Assembly (NCBI GenBank): GCA_028455995.1
Contig: JABELC010000007.1
Coordinates: forward strand, 744,001 to 808,000
Reading direction: 5' to 3'
Source of the DNA: Scleromitrula shiraiana
Lineage: Eukaryota; Ascomycota; Leotiomycetes; Helotiales; Sclerotiniaceae
DNA: 64,000 nt
Part shown: positions 1 through 12,021 of the stretch, piece after piece
How the letters are laid out: each line of letters starts with the position of its first letter
How positions within the stretch are numbered: position 1 is the stretch's first letter
Made by a program: the position numbers and the translations under genes
The notes under the pieces: model-generated
Database searches by the model: none
Seen by the model: only the letters and a program-made list of their open reading frames with translations
Told to the model about the DNA's origin: nothing

Positions 1-1638
1 TTGAAAATAATGAATTATAATATACTAGTACTAGTAGTACTAGTAATCGAAAAGTGGGTAGTTGTAGTACATTCTGGTGCTAAGCGATTACTATGTAATG
101 CGTAGCCCGAGTATCGACGAGCCTAGGTCCAGAATACTACTATAAGGCACAGATGGTGCTACTGGGGATGGCTCACACTGGCACGTTATCTTTCGGTTAG
201 ATATACAAATCAACCATGCTTCTTTCTCATTAGACAATAATGAATATATATATATACAGTGCTGAAGCCTGAGTAGCATTGTATGAACTAAAGTAGGCTT
301 TAAATCTCACTACTAATGCGACATTAAACTTTCTTAGATAATCTCGAAGTAGACCGTCTCAACCATGCTAGGTTTCGACAATTCTAGAGAATCAACATTA
401 TAATAGCAACATCATAAATATATTCCACGTCATAGTGATTAGATTTATATTCAACCATGTCAACATACCCAACAACAAGCTCATAAACACTACATCAGAA
501 GCAAGAATCTTATTATAATCCTCCAAAAAGAACATTACATACTCCTCTGCCACCCTCAACCTCCCAGCCAGGATAAAATCGAAAAACACTACACTCAAAG
601 ATGAGCTTCTACTCTCGAATCTCAAGATTCTCAAGATATCAACAGCCCGAAAGCTAAACTCCTCCTGTTAATAAGGTCTCTCGACCAAATCCTAGCAACG
701 CAAATCCAGCATGAACTCTCACAAGAACCACATCTTCCGAACAACAGCAACTCCTAATACTCCTGTTGTAAGTACAAGATCCACCCACTCCACTTCTACG
801 GGGACAATGTAGCACACTCAAAAAAAAATCAAAAAATAGTAGAGAACCAGCAGCTGAATTAGTCCCATACTGGCTAGAAGCCTGCAGCGGCCTTGAAGTC
901 CTCTCAAGTTAGTCAAAAGCCTAATTTCTTTACCTGTACTAGTGCCAAAACTGCTTCGCTCATATACTAATGACCTAAGTACTTGGTTCTATCTTAGGAC
1001 ATTCGATGTGTATGCATACATAGATCCAATAGCGAATAGCGTATATATCCAACTCGTTTCAACGACTATATAGAGATTAGATGAGTATCCAATCCATTTG
1101 GAATGTATACTTGATACTTGATTTGCTGGCCTGTCTATCAATCACTATCATGATTTATTATAACATAAATTGCATTCGAAATTCATCTTAGATGTCTTAG
1201 TGGTGTTATTCATGAATGGGTTGATGTATCTATCTAACTATCTATATATTTGTGCTATATATGTGCCTGATTAACATCATGATTTTACAAAAGATGATGG
1301 ACAGAGATGAGATAAGGCATAGAAGAAAAGTTGTTTGTGATGTATAGTTCTAGCCTACTTGATTTCATATGTTTGTGTATACATAACATTATATACCTGG
1401 TATTATAAATCCGCCGATGCATCCATACATCTTCGCAATCAATCAGACAGCAAAAAAACAGAACAGAACAAATTGAAGTTGCATAAAAAATAACGATCAT
1501 CATAAGTAGAAGACCATCTTCCTGTCCATTCATTCATAAACAACATAAATCATATAAAAAGTCATAATAAATCATATCCAAAAATCATAAATCATACAAC
1601 ATAAATAAAACAAAAGAAATCCCCCCCCTGCTCATTCA
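1..1638. other. Intergenic, no supportable gene
   Basis: AT-rich sequence with short open frames only on the minus strand (for example 398-634 and 1285-1533). None shows a recognisable domain, plausible splice partners or coding-like composition. The last part probably holds the 3' untranslated region of the gene that ends at 1639. Confidence 0.6.
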
Positions 1639-2188
1639 TCACCACCTCCCACTCCTCCCCTCCCCATCATCCCAAACAATCCTCTCCGCTCTCGATCCCC
1701 TCCTCCCACTCCCCCCCGTATCCCTCCTCTTCGGGACATATCTTTCCTCCGGCCCCTTCTGAATCTGCCCCCCACTTAGCCCCTGCCTCTCCTTCAACCT
1801 CCCCAATAACTCCAAATCACTCTCCTCACTCGGCATATCCGCCCCCATCCCACTCAACTGTCTCTCCCTCAACCTTTCATACATCTCCCTATCATCTCTC
1901 CTCCACCTCTCTCTTTCCCTCTCCCTCTCCCTATCATCATGTCCCACCCCAACAGCAGGCCTCCTTCTAATCTCCTCATCCTCCCTCGCAAACTCCCTAA
2001 CCTGATCCGCCAGCCTCCTCGCCTCCTCCGCAGCCTTCATCTCCGAAATCCTCGCCTTATTCATCCTCTCTTCTTTTTCCGCCTGCGCTAGCGCCCGCTC
2101 CCTTGACACCGATCTTTGGATCGCCTCGTCTCTTTTGCGGAGTTCAAGCGTACGATGTCTTTCCTGTTCTTCTCTTTCTCTTTCTCTT

Positions 2189-2232
<44 letters not shown>

Positions 2233-3399
2233 TCTTTCTCTTTCTCTTTCTCTTTCTCTTTCTCTTTCTCTTTCTCTTTCTCTTTCTCTTTCTCTTTCTC
2301 TCTGCTGCTGTTGTTGGCGTTTTTCGCTTTCGTGCTTGTCGAATGCGAATAGACGGTCACGTTCAATTTGTTGTTCTTGGTCTCTTCTTCTTTCTATTTC
2401 ACGGAGTTCGACTTCCCTCTCTCTTTCTCTTCTTCTTTCATTCTCTTCTTTCTCCTTTCTGATTCTTTCCCTCTCCCGGGAAAATTCAACATCCCTCTCT
2501 CTTCTTCTCTCTTCCTCTTCCCTATCCTTTCTAATCCTATCCCTCTCCAATTCCTCCGCCGCCTTCCTCAGCATATCTCTCTCCCTCTCCTGCTCCCTCC
2601 TCGCCTCATGAAGGAGTTCAAACCCCTTTTGATGTTCAAGTTCATAAGCATGTTGGCGATCGAACTCCATCTCTTCTTCTTTCTCGCGACGAATACGTTT
2701 CTCGAGTTTTTCCATTTCTCGATCAAGTTCTCGGTCACGTTCGCGCTCAGTCCAGGCTGGTGGTTCAGGTGCTAGTATTATGGATTGTTCATGAAGACGA
2801 TCTTTGTTGAGGATGTCTGTTTCTCGTCCTCTAATGCTATCATGATGTTCAACAATCACTGTGCGTGATAGAGTAGGACTGCTGCGATTGGGGCTACGTC
2901 TTGGGCTGGCCGACTCACGACGATGAGGTCGATCATGAAGGATAAGAGTGTTAGTTTGATGGAATTCCTCAGTTGCAGGAGAGTCTGGAGCATATTTTTG
3001 TAAATCCTGAGTAGAAGGGCTAGGTGGTGCGTCAACAATGACGATACGCTCCTTGGGATTCTTTCGTCGTGGTGTAAGGGCTGAGATTAAAGCACTTTTC
3101 CTTCTTACCATGCGGAGGCGAGGCTCCCCATCGGGTGAAGCATCTTTCTCAACTGAGTATCGGTATGTAGTCGTGGTTGTAGCCTTTTGAGGAATTGACT
3201 CAACAGGTACCTTAAGTCCTTTATCAAGTAACTCTTTGCTGGAAGGTTCATCTGCTGATTTGAGGATTCGCTGAGGACGTTTATTGGTGACATGTTTGGA
3301 ACATAAATTCCCATCCTTTTCATCAGGGCAGACTATTGTTTGATGAAACTCGACTACCCTCTTGGGGTAGACGTCGGTATAAATATTTGTTACGCACAT
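1639..3399 (-). CDS. Arg/Glu-repeat, highly charged coiled-coil protein of unknown function
   Basis: Single-exon frame of 586 codons. I do not recognise a family. The N-terminal third is of mixed composition with Ser/Pro-rich segments (SPRRSPNRSSPTLSR) and basic patches. From about residue 215 it becomes a very long charged helix rich in E, R, K and D, with a run of alternating Arg-Glu of roughly 45 residues at about 365-412, then more RE/RD-rich sequence and a Gly/Arg-rich tail. A long single alpha-helix or coiled coil is likely; RE/RD-rich tracts are common in RNA-binding and splicing-associated proteins, but that is only an analogy. The RE run is encoded by an almost pure hexanucleotide microsatellite (about 2167-2302), so repeat number may vary between strains. 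The start was chosen as the first ATG of an uninterrupted frame; an unseen upstream exon is possible. Confidence 0.7.
2167..2302. repeat. Coding hexanucleotide microsatellite (TTTCTC-type)
   Basis: About 22 head-to-tail copies of a CTCTTT/CTCTCT-like hexamer. Read on the minus strand they give GAGAAA/GAGAGA codons, that is the Arg-Glu tract of the protein at 1639-3399. The same DNA produces spurious Ser/Phe/Leu-rich open frames on the plus strand. Confidence 0.95.
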
Positions 3400-6300
3400 C
3401 GTGACGGATGATAAGGTATATGAATTTGAAGAGTGTTGTAGTAAAGGGAGGACTTCTTCTCAAGACCTAACTTGGCCTAAAGTTATCCAGTTGATATTCA
3501 GATAGAGGAAGTGTCCACTGGATATATAACTTCCAAGATTTGCTTCAATGTGTAACGTGCACGCTGTTCAGCCCCGATATAAATAGAAATCGAGGTGTAC
3601 GGATAGGAAAACACAAGGAAGGAAAGTGATTAAATGAAGCTGCAGTTTGATTATATGTAGTTGATAACCGTTATTCGTAAGAAGGACCTTGCCGAAGAAT
3701 AGACGATGTATATAAAGGATAAGTCGAGATGACAGGAATGTGACAGATGTGTTTGTGTAAAGTTATACGAGATGACAACACTGTGGTGAGGTGATATGAA
3801 TGTGTGACAAGAGAAAATATCAAGAATGAGAAATATGAAGAGAGTATAAAAAAGTTGAGAGAAAAGTAGGTATAGAAGAATTAAATATTCTTTCTAGCAC
3901 TTGACTTTTGAGAACTTGCTAGGAGTATGACTGCCTAATAAGATTGGTTTATAGTTCCTCTTTAGATCATGACTGTGGTCAATGAGTGTGACTAATATGG
4001 GATCCAAGTTGGTTTAAGTGTAGTATGATGGACGGGTTATGGCTTGGCTTTGAAGGGCTAAGGGGGAAGGTTATTGCGGGAGACGAGCGGCGAACGAAAA
4101 AGCGCCTCAGCCTCTAAAAGGGCTGAGTAAGACCCAAAAGAGCCAAAATTTTGGCCACTTATAACTACCAAATTGGGGAAATGCGACTGCAAATGAAACG
4201 ATTAAGATATAGAATAATGGAAATAAAATATAAAGAATTGTAAATGTAAAGAAAATAGAGAAGAAAGAGGGCAAAAAAGTTGGAAAAAGGTTTCAGTGTG
4301 TTATGCGGTTGTCAGCTCGAGTTTTTGATAGACATGACCATAAAACAATGATTGGAATGTAAAACCTCAAAATCCTTTTTTTTGATATTGTGATTCAAAT
4401 ATCAAAAATACATACGTAGATGAGATATGCAGGTGATTCTAACTTTCCATTTCTTCGGAAAAGAATAGAAAGGAATGAAACGAAAGGGCAAGATGAATTA
4501 CCAGAGTATTGGAAACCTTAGGAAATGTAGGAGAGTAACATTAAATTCAAGTCCTTGAGAAGAGAAAACGCGTGGTATCTTAAAATAGAAATCCCGACGG
4601 GAGGGTAAGGAATCCTAACAAAAGAATCGATAAATAATATGAATAATTGAAATGCAATTCTAGAAAATGAGGATTGTGGTTGTTGTTGTGGTGGTTATTG
4701 TGGTTGTTGTTGTTGTTGTTGTATGGATAGTTGGGGAATACAAATTGTCGCGGGACGGCCCTCAATTCTTTAGACCTTTTTCTTTTCCAACTAGATTCTA
4801 CTTACTGCCTAGGTAGTTATTCTCGACTATCCAACCCATTCAACCCATGAATTGACCCGTCAACCTGTCATTCATCCCATGTCATGCCATATTCAAGACA
4901 GGAGTAAGAATATAAACGCGCGTGATAAATCGTATAAAACTACGAATGGGGAATACATACCTTAAGTATGTCTATCCACCCCTCTACCCACCCTTCCTCA
5001 ATAGCATACCCAGAACCTATAAGGATCCAAATATCCCATCTACAGGTCCCCATCAATGTTTCGACCCAAAATCAGACCCTTATAATATCCATCTTCAGTG
5101 TCAAATTCCCCAACAAACATATAAGCATCGTGGATGATAGGTCTGCTGTTCAATTGTTTCGCATTCTACCCCATGTTATTATATTATATTATCATGTTAT
5201 TGTTGGTTCTTAATTTGGAACATTTAGACCTTTTTGAGGCCTGGTTTTAATGTCACGCATACGTTAAATATATACCATTTAAGGAAAATATAAATATATA
5301 ATTATATAGTAACTATTTAATTATATAATTATATAACTATATAATTATATAAAATAACCAACAAAACAAGATGATTATTTTATACAGACAGATCAAAGGA
5401 TTTACTACTAGTAATATTTAGGATTTAGTATTGGATACTGCGTAAAACTAAAAGTTCACTATGAAAGAAACTTTAGGCGCCCGTAGAACTAATTCATTCA
5501 CTCTAATAGCAGCTAAACATTGAATAACCATCCCAACACCTCCCTCCATCCCGTCTTTTCCCCAAAACTTTGACCTAAAATACGCATCCACATAACCACA
5601 ACCTGTTCTCTTTCCATAACATCTCATTCCAAGCAACGATCTCACAAAATCCCCCAAAATCCTTCTCCAATAAGCAGAAATGTGGCTCCACCATACACAA
5701 CCACAACACAGCCCCAACCTCCAAAACTGCAATGAACTCTTCAAATGCAAGATGACGAAGAATCATCATAATCATGATTATTGAGATCCATCCGTCAGAT
5801 CATTAGGCAAGGTAAGATGAGATGGGATCACTACCGCTCGCCATAGCCATGCATCCCATCACATCGCATATACATTCATACCTAGCGGCTGCAGTTGCAT
5901 TATTTAGATTTACTCGAGATGGGATTAATCAACGAGTGAATTAGATATATTGAATCCCAGCGATAAGGTACACAGATGCGGTCGGCTTGGACCGCGTGCT
6001 TGGCTCGTAGGGCATGCAAGCGCCGTCGTGGGAAATACAACATTTATTATTTCTTCAATCCTAGATATCCTTAAGGTTTACTTATCCATTCAACGCGTTG
6101 TACTACAATATTTACCAACATATATGCAACATGCATGAATCGAATGAAAGTGTACAGCATAAAGTTTGACCTTACATACTACTGATTGCATGCATATTTA
6201 CTTGTGTTACGTACATGCAAGTAGGTATACTTCATAATTTTCATATTCAAAACCCAGATTAGCTAAAAGAACTCAGAAAGAGACACCGGTATAGGAAGAT

Positions 6301-6881
6301 AGATGGAAAAAAAAGTTAGTAAAAGTCGTCGATATCTAATACTCGATAATACAAATTCAATTGATCTCGTGCCTGCATAAAAATGCCGATACCTACAGAT
6401 ATGACTCAAAATGTCTTAGATGATTTTACGTGTGCGATTTTTGAACCTTTTGCGAATTTTGCTTGCTAGCCAAGAATTTATGGAAGATCCCAACTAAAAA
6501 ATATTATCTTTCATTTTCTCTTTCGCTTCTCCAACAGAATAAGCCTCAATACATGAGAAATCAGCCTATAGTAAGCCACGTGGAAGATCTTGCCCTTGCA
6601 TTTTTCTCGGATGATTTAGTGCATTACCACGAGCTTCCTGCGTCGGTATGCCTCATCTTCATTTCCAATCCCTGAGAGACTCCACGTGATGTTGGTGACA
6701 TCTGCCATTATCATATGAGATCATGTATGTTTATCTTGCGAGACACAGGTAGACGGGTCATTAAGATAGTTGTAAAGTTGGCTTGATATAAGATGAATAT
6801 GCTTTCTCGCGTGTTGAGTTCTTGATCCAATATGCAAACCATAACTTGTCTTTTTAGCCGTCCTAATACTCAGACAGTTGA
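3400..6881. other. Long gene-poor intergenic stretch
   Basis: About 3.5 kb. It includes a GTT-rich microsatellite at about 4676-4722 and an AT-only, locally palindromic stretch at about 5270-5360. The minus strand at 5448-5775 carries two overlapping frames (100 and 66 codons) with fairly complex composition but no start-to-stop model and no family I recognise; it could be a degraded gene. Nothing else can be supported. Confidence 0.55.
5448..5775 (-). pseudogene. Possible degraded gene fragment, unidentified
   Basis: Two overlapping minus-strand frames share this interval. The downstream one has protein-like composition (segments such as WGKDGMEGGVGMVIQCLAAI). The upstream one contains LAFEEFIAVLEVGAVLWLCM. 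A frameshift between them could join one ancestral frame, but no flanking exons or splice sites rescue it and I recognise no family. It may equally be chance. Confidence 0.2.
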
Positions 6882-8588
6882 TCACCTTGACCAACGCTCT
6901 ATCAGCTGCTCTTTATGGACATTCTTTGCTTGTAGTTTTTGCAAATCGACTGCTTCGAGGCTGTCTCGTAGGCTTTGAATCTCGTCCTCCAAAGTGTTGA
7001 ATGATGATATAATATCAGGGTCTAGGAGTTGTATTTCACCGTAAACTGAATCCGCCTGGAGAGCATTGTAAAGTAGTTGCAGTGTGACATCGGCATTGTG
7101 TACATGTGAAGAAATGGTAGCTTCGGTAGTAGTTTGTAGACTAGCCGTATGACTATCGAGTTTGGCTACTCGTTCACGAAGAATATCCTCGAGGTATTCA
7201 ATACGTGAGTCATCGGAGTCATCTTCCGAAGCTAGCGTGATACCTAAATTGCGGAGCAATTGCTGTTCGGCATCCATTTCTTCGAACACTGAAGACCTGC
7301 GTCGAGTATTACGTGAAGGTGGTTGTGTGTGGGACACTACAGAATTTTGTCGCTGGCGATTAGTCGGTTTGCTTGATTGTGTAGCCTGAAGGTGAAGCTC
7401 TTTCTTTCCGGAATTTATAGCAAATTTTGTAGCCATCTGGTGACATTGATGTTCTTCCATATGCTCCACATATATCGCAGTACGTTTGACTAAGAAATTT
7501 AAACATTCTTGTATCTGACTTCAATTAGTGATATGCTTAAACTACTGGTGGTTGTTACACATACATATTTCATAGCTTGATATGCTCGTTCTTGGCCATG
7601 GTTTCCCTTGAGTGCAATTTCCCGTAAAGCAGGCTCCAGGTACTGTTGCTCAGCAGACATTTGAGCTACCGGCAATACCTCCGAGTACAGAGACTCGAGC
7701 TCTTCTTGCAGGTCCTTAGCCTCCTGTTCACTTACATTCTCAGGAACCGGACCAGATGGATCATTAAGAGCAGTAAGATAGATTCGATCGAGCTTTGTTC
7801 TCACCCCATCGACAGTATGTTTTATATACCTTGGTATCGTTAGTTGATGTATAGTTCTAAACTGCTATATCAACTTACCTTGCACAAAGGTCTCGTATCC
7901 TAGCAATAGTTTCATCATCCTCTTTAGATGCAGGATCCAACTCTCCAGCTAACTTCTGCAAGCTTGCCAATAATTTATCATCACTTTTTAACACACCATC
8001 AATATTCTGTTTGGCAATAGACTGTGATATCTTATGTTGTTGCTCCAAGTCCGAAATTTGGTACATCAAGCTCTGTGAGAGCTCCTCGACCGCCGTATCC
8101 ACCTGCACCTTTTCCGCTTCCCATTTCTGAAATTGCCTCGAATTCACTTCGACTCGAGCTGTGTTGTTCTTTTTATTGTTCTTGACAAGCAATGCCAGAG
8201 CATTCTGTTGAAGTCGTAGGGATTCGCTCTGCTTTTCAATGGCCGAAGTAGACCGCTGTAGTTCTTCGATGGCAGCTTTAAGTTGTTCATCGCTGAGTTC
8301 ACAAACATTGGATAGATCTTGGGAATTTGCTAAAGCTTCAGCCTGGCCAGTTCTCGATAATTCATCATATCTATCTCTGTTCAGCAGGGCAATAAGGATA
8401 TCGATACAATAAACTTACAACGCAACCTCGTCTTTCGTCAGAAGTGTTTCGGGCCCGAGATATTTTGAGATCCAAGCTTCCACTGCACCTGGATTACTAG
8501 CATACTCAGACTTTATGAGATTCTTGTCAAACTGTATCTCATAATCCTGCAGCGTCTGCAGCAGAAACTTGAGATTGTTGTCTTCCAT
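6882..8588 (-). CDS. Probable HAUS augmin-like complex subunit 3 homologue
   Basis: Model: complement(join(6882..7514,7565..7829,7880..8370,8419..8588)) by splice logic; the exon-2 inner boundary lies at 7879/7880 and total coding length is 1560 nt (519 aa). Introns are about 48-50 nt with GTAAGT or GTATGT donors. The N-terminus has the HAUS3-like pattern of a short helical domain followed by SKYLGPETLLTKDEVALYDE. The rest is almost entirely coiled coil, with RYIKHTVDGVRTKLDRIYL in the middle and FLVKRTAIYVEHMEEHQ in the C-terminal half. In animals and plants HAUS3 is part of augmin, which recruits gamma-tubulin to existing spindle microtubules; augmin-like subunits have been reported in Aspergillus but are absent from budding yeast. 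The call rests on motif resemblance and length (human about 600 aa). The alternative is an unrelated coiled-coil protein. The start at 8588 is the first ATG, 508 bp head-to-head from the LrgA-LrgB gene. Confidence 0.68.
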
Positions 8589-9096
8589 GCTTAATAATTT
8601 ATGGTTACAAAATGATGCTGCTGTTTATTTACATGCATTATTGATAAGCTCGGGATAGCAGCCGAAGTTACCCCACCAATCTTCGAATAATTATTTTTGA
8701 ATTCACAAGATTGATTGTCACAGATCAAACAAGACATTCAAAAAAGTGCAATTTGATGTAATCTTGACTTGTCAAATGAATTACTATTACCTCGAAAGAT
8801 AATAAATCAAAAACATATCTACTATTTATGTAGGAAAGGTAAACTTAGAAAGGAATCTTTTCTTCAATTTTTGTCATTATGGTGGGGAGAGATTCTTATC
8901 TCCAGATGAATCCACCTAGACATGAACTACCCGATGACTTCCAATTGACGAAGAAACCAGACTTATTTCTCTTCAACCTCCTTGTAATTCTTTCTCTTCC
9001 TCGTTTTATATACTATCTATGACTTTCAATCACTGCAATGAGAAAGTATTCTCAGAAAGATCCTGAAAACAAGAAGTCAAATTCCATATATACAAC
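8589..9096. promoter_or_regulatory. Shared divergent promoter region (HAUS3-like / LrgA-LrgB)
   Basis: 508 bp separate the two start codons. The region is AT-rich with pyrimidine-rich tracts close to the plus-strand start (about 8965-9000). No specific binding site can be named. Confidence 0.5.
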
Positions 9097-10882
9097 ATGG
9101 CTCCGAAAGTCCGAGAGTTTACCTCGGATGGGATTGAGGCCCTCAAGCTGGTGAGAATGAGATTCAATATATTCTGAAATTTAATTTATGTTCATACTAA
9201 TCACACAAATAGGTAGCTCAACTATCATGGAGACGCAACCTTCGAGCTTGGATTCAAGTTCCCTTTGGTATTGTCTTGATTCTGCTAGCATGCTTCGGAG
9301 TCAATTCTCTCATAGAACTAAGCTCTGTATCATTTCCTGCATCCGTAGCATGCCTGATCCTATTGTTTCTTGGATTAAATGTTGTAGATCTGGTAATAGG
9401 GGACAGAAAGACAAGAGCTTTAGTTGCAATTATTGAAATTCCAGCTGGCTGGGCCCTTCGTTATATCAATCTATTCTTTACGCCCTCGTGAGTCACCTTG
9501 TATGGATTGATATTTCAAGATACTGAGTGTTACTAGTTTCGTTCTCTTGCCTTTGAGTGATGCTATTGGAGGTATAGAAGTCGGAAAGATCATAGCTGTA
9601 TTTAGTGAGTCTAATCTACCACACATACGGAATGCCTCTCCTAATTCTTAATAGTCCTTGGATTCTTGGTCATGTTTACCGTTACAGCTTGGCTAGTGCG
9701 CGGTCTACAGATTCTAGTAGGCTCGACAAAACGTGCAGTAACCGAGAGGGCAGAGGAGATGGGCTCTGAGAATGACGCCATCCCTCTTGCATTATCTAGT
9801 ACTGATTTCACATCTACTGATACCATCCGTCCTATCAGGGAACAAGAACCAGCTGTAATCAGAGACTCGCCAGAAGCCGAAGAGCTACCTCAAGATGTTG
9901 TGCCCACTGTTCAACAGGCACCCCTACCTCTAACACGATCCCAAATCTGGGCGGCCTCTATAAACCGGAATTTGGATATATTGACTTATGCTACAATATT
10001 TCTTTTCATTGGCATACCTATCTACTACGCTACTGGGTATGCCATGCCAATCCAACTCACATTTAACGTTCTGGCATATTTTGCAGCGCAATCTCTTCCA
10101 GCTCGATGGAAGCAATTTCTTCACCCTGTATTATTGTCCTCTGGTATCACAATCCTAGGAATTTGGATACTAGGACTTATCCGGGGCAACAATCTCGATG
10201 AAATTCTAGGCGCATATAAAACTCACACCACCTATCTTGACTTCTGGCACGGGGAAAAGAACCTACCCTTCCCCGGAGCCGGGGACATCTTGTAAGTAAC
10301 CCCACTCTCCTCTACTCCCAAAGATACCAAGTCAAACTAATATCTTTGACCTTTAGTGGAAGCGTGCTAGACGCCTCCATTGTATCCCTCGCACTCCCAA
10401 TGTTTCAATACCGGAAGGAACTAAAATCCCATTTCATACCCATAACAGTCCCATCCGTATTCCTCGCCGTCGGATCCCTCTTCGGCTACCCCGCTCTCTG
10501 CCACAGTATTGGAATATCCCCCGCTATATCCCTCTCCTTCTCCGTGCGATCATTAACCCTCGCGCTCGCGACCCCCGCTGCTAATAACCTTGGAGGAAAT
10601 TCAAATGCAGCTGCTGCTTTGGCCATCATGAGCGGTATAATGGGTGTTTTAATTGGGAGTAAACTGTTGGGTTGGTTGAGGATTAGACCGGATGATTATA
10701 TTACGATTGGGGTTGCGATGGGAGGGAATGCGAGTGCAATTGCTACGGCGCTGTTGTTGGTTAGTGATCCTAGAGCGGCGGCACTTTCGAGTTTATCTAT
10801 GAGTTTGTTTGGTATTGTTACGTTGGCTTTGACTTCGGTGCCGCCGATTGTGGTGGCTATTAGATCTTTGGTTGGGTTATAG
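9097..10882 (+). CDS. LrgA-LrgB fusion membrane protein (PLGG1-like)
   Basis: Model: join(9097..9150,9213..9487,9537..9604,9655..10291,10357..10882), 519 aa. Residues about 30-150 form several hydrophobic helices with an LrgA-type region (GWALRYINLFF, then FVLLPLSDAIGG). A polar acidic linker of about 60 residues follows (roughly 165-225). The remainder is an LrgB domain with multiple helices and the hallmark segment SLTLALATPAANNLGGN and the glycine-rich stretch GVAMGGNASAIATALL. LrgA/LrgB were described as a bacterial CidAB/LrgAB holin-antiholin-like system. The plant fusion PLGG1 carries glycolate and glycerate across the plastid envelope. Fungal relatives have no established role that I know of. 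A small-carboxylate transporter is the reasonable inference; the membrane is unknown, since no clear presequence is seen. Intron 4 (10292-10356) is phase 2. Confidence 0.85.
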
Positions 10883-11238
10883 CATTTTGATGGTTGTTTC
10901 CAGTTTTGACTACGGTTGAGTAGTTGGTGTATTTGTTTCTACTTGGCGTAGAGATAATAATAGTAGACAAGGTAGTCTCACGATACGAGCACAAGTAAGT
11001 CACTTAAAGGACGCATCTTCTCATTGATACCATAGTGTTGTAAAATAAATTTTAGAACGCATATTTCATACACTCAACACTCGCTCATCTTTGAAGCTAA
11101 ACAATTGCGTAGCTAAACATCTCGTCTCATCCGTAAACTTCGTAGTGAATTTCTTCAAATAATTTTTTCGCAAATTTTTATCAATGCCTCCCATGGAATA
11201 TAAAGTATCGCCGAGCTCCATCATTCAGTAATCATTCT
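10883..11238. other. Convergent 3' intergenic region
   Basis: Lies between the stop codons of the LrgA-LrgB gene (+) and the Pin1-type gene (-). AT-rich; no gene or repeat seen. Confidence 0.6.
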
Positions 11239-12021
11239 CATGCAAGTCTAGGAAGGTTTTAGCAAATATGTTTCGGTAGCCAGTTGAACATCGAAACTCA
11301 CCTCTCAATCAAGTGTAAACCAGATGCAGTCTCAACTACATGACTCATCTCTCCGGGTTGCAAAGCAAAAGCAGCCTCCTCAAACTCTTTTTGCATATCT
11401 CCTCTGCCAAAAAATCCAAGATCGCCCATTTTGCGTGCTGAACTACAATCTGATTCGCTGACAGCAAGATCACCCAGAGATGATGTGCCAGCACGAATAT
11501 GAGCTTCATGTTGGAGAATGATACTCATAGCATCTTCTTTCGTGCGAGTGATCTCGGCCTACAAATTTCATTAGCCACAGCCTCTTCCTAACATGTATCA
11601 AGATCTTTGTTGGAACCAACCTCACGCCAACTACTCGGCCTCCTACTATCCTTATGCTTCACCAGTAAATGACTAGCACGAATCTTTCCACTCTCCGCAC
11701 CACCGCCATTTGCGCCATCTCCAATCTCCGTCGCACTATAATTCTCAGCCATATATGTCTTTAACTTTTCGGTATCTGTTCCTGCAGGTGGCTCCCAGCT
11801 AGATGTGCCTTGGGATTCCATGAAATAGTATGGGATGTTTTTAGATTTGGAAATACGGACTTCCCATCCTGCTGGTAGACCTGCATCCGCCTATATATGT
11901 ACAGGGTTAGCCAAGTGTCAATTACAGATTACATTGCATTGTGAAGCTCAAAACTCGAGGCTTGCATTATATGATTGCAAACATTGATTGAAGTGCATGA
12001 TGAAAGGGAAAACTTTACCAT
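11239..12021 (-). CDS. ess1: Peptidyl-prolyl cis-trans isomerase, Pin1/Ess1 type (WW + parvulin)
   Basis: Model: complement(join(11239..11248,11302..11558,11621..11890,12019..12021)), 540 nt, 179 aa. Residues 6-38 are a WW domain (LPAGWEVRISKSKNIPYYF, ending with a Trp-Glu-Pro-Pro). The parvulin domain contains ASHLLVKHKDSRRPSSWRE, the basic loop that selects phospho-Ser/Thr-Pro, and SESDCSSARKMGDLGFFGRG with the cysteine equivalent to Pin1 Cys113. The enzyme isomerises pSer/Thr-Pro bonds, including the RNA polymerase II CTD. Exon 1 contributes only the ATG: GTAAAG follows it directly and exon 2 opens at GCG GAT GCA. The last exon supplies only ten nucleotides and converts the end into ERLA-stop. 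If that last intron is retained the protein stops after LIER, so it is non-essential for the frame. The gene is 605 bp head-to-head with RPB9. Confidence 0.95.

Noticed and set aside
2103..2775. Plus-strand Ser/Phe/Leu-rich frames opposite the Arg-Glu gene
   Set aside because: They are shadows of the hexanucleotide repeat encoding the Arg-Glu tract; there is no start context or recognisable protein.
9188..9436. Plus-strand frame overlapping the LrgA exon
   Set aside because: It is an out-of-frame reading of exon 2 of the LrgA-LrgB gene; the in-frame translation gives the LrgA-type helices.
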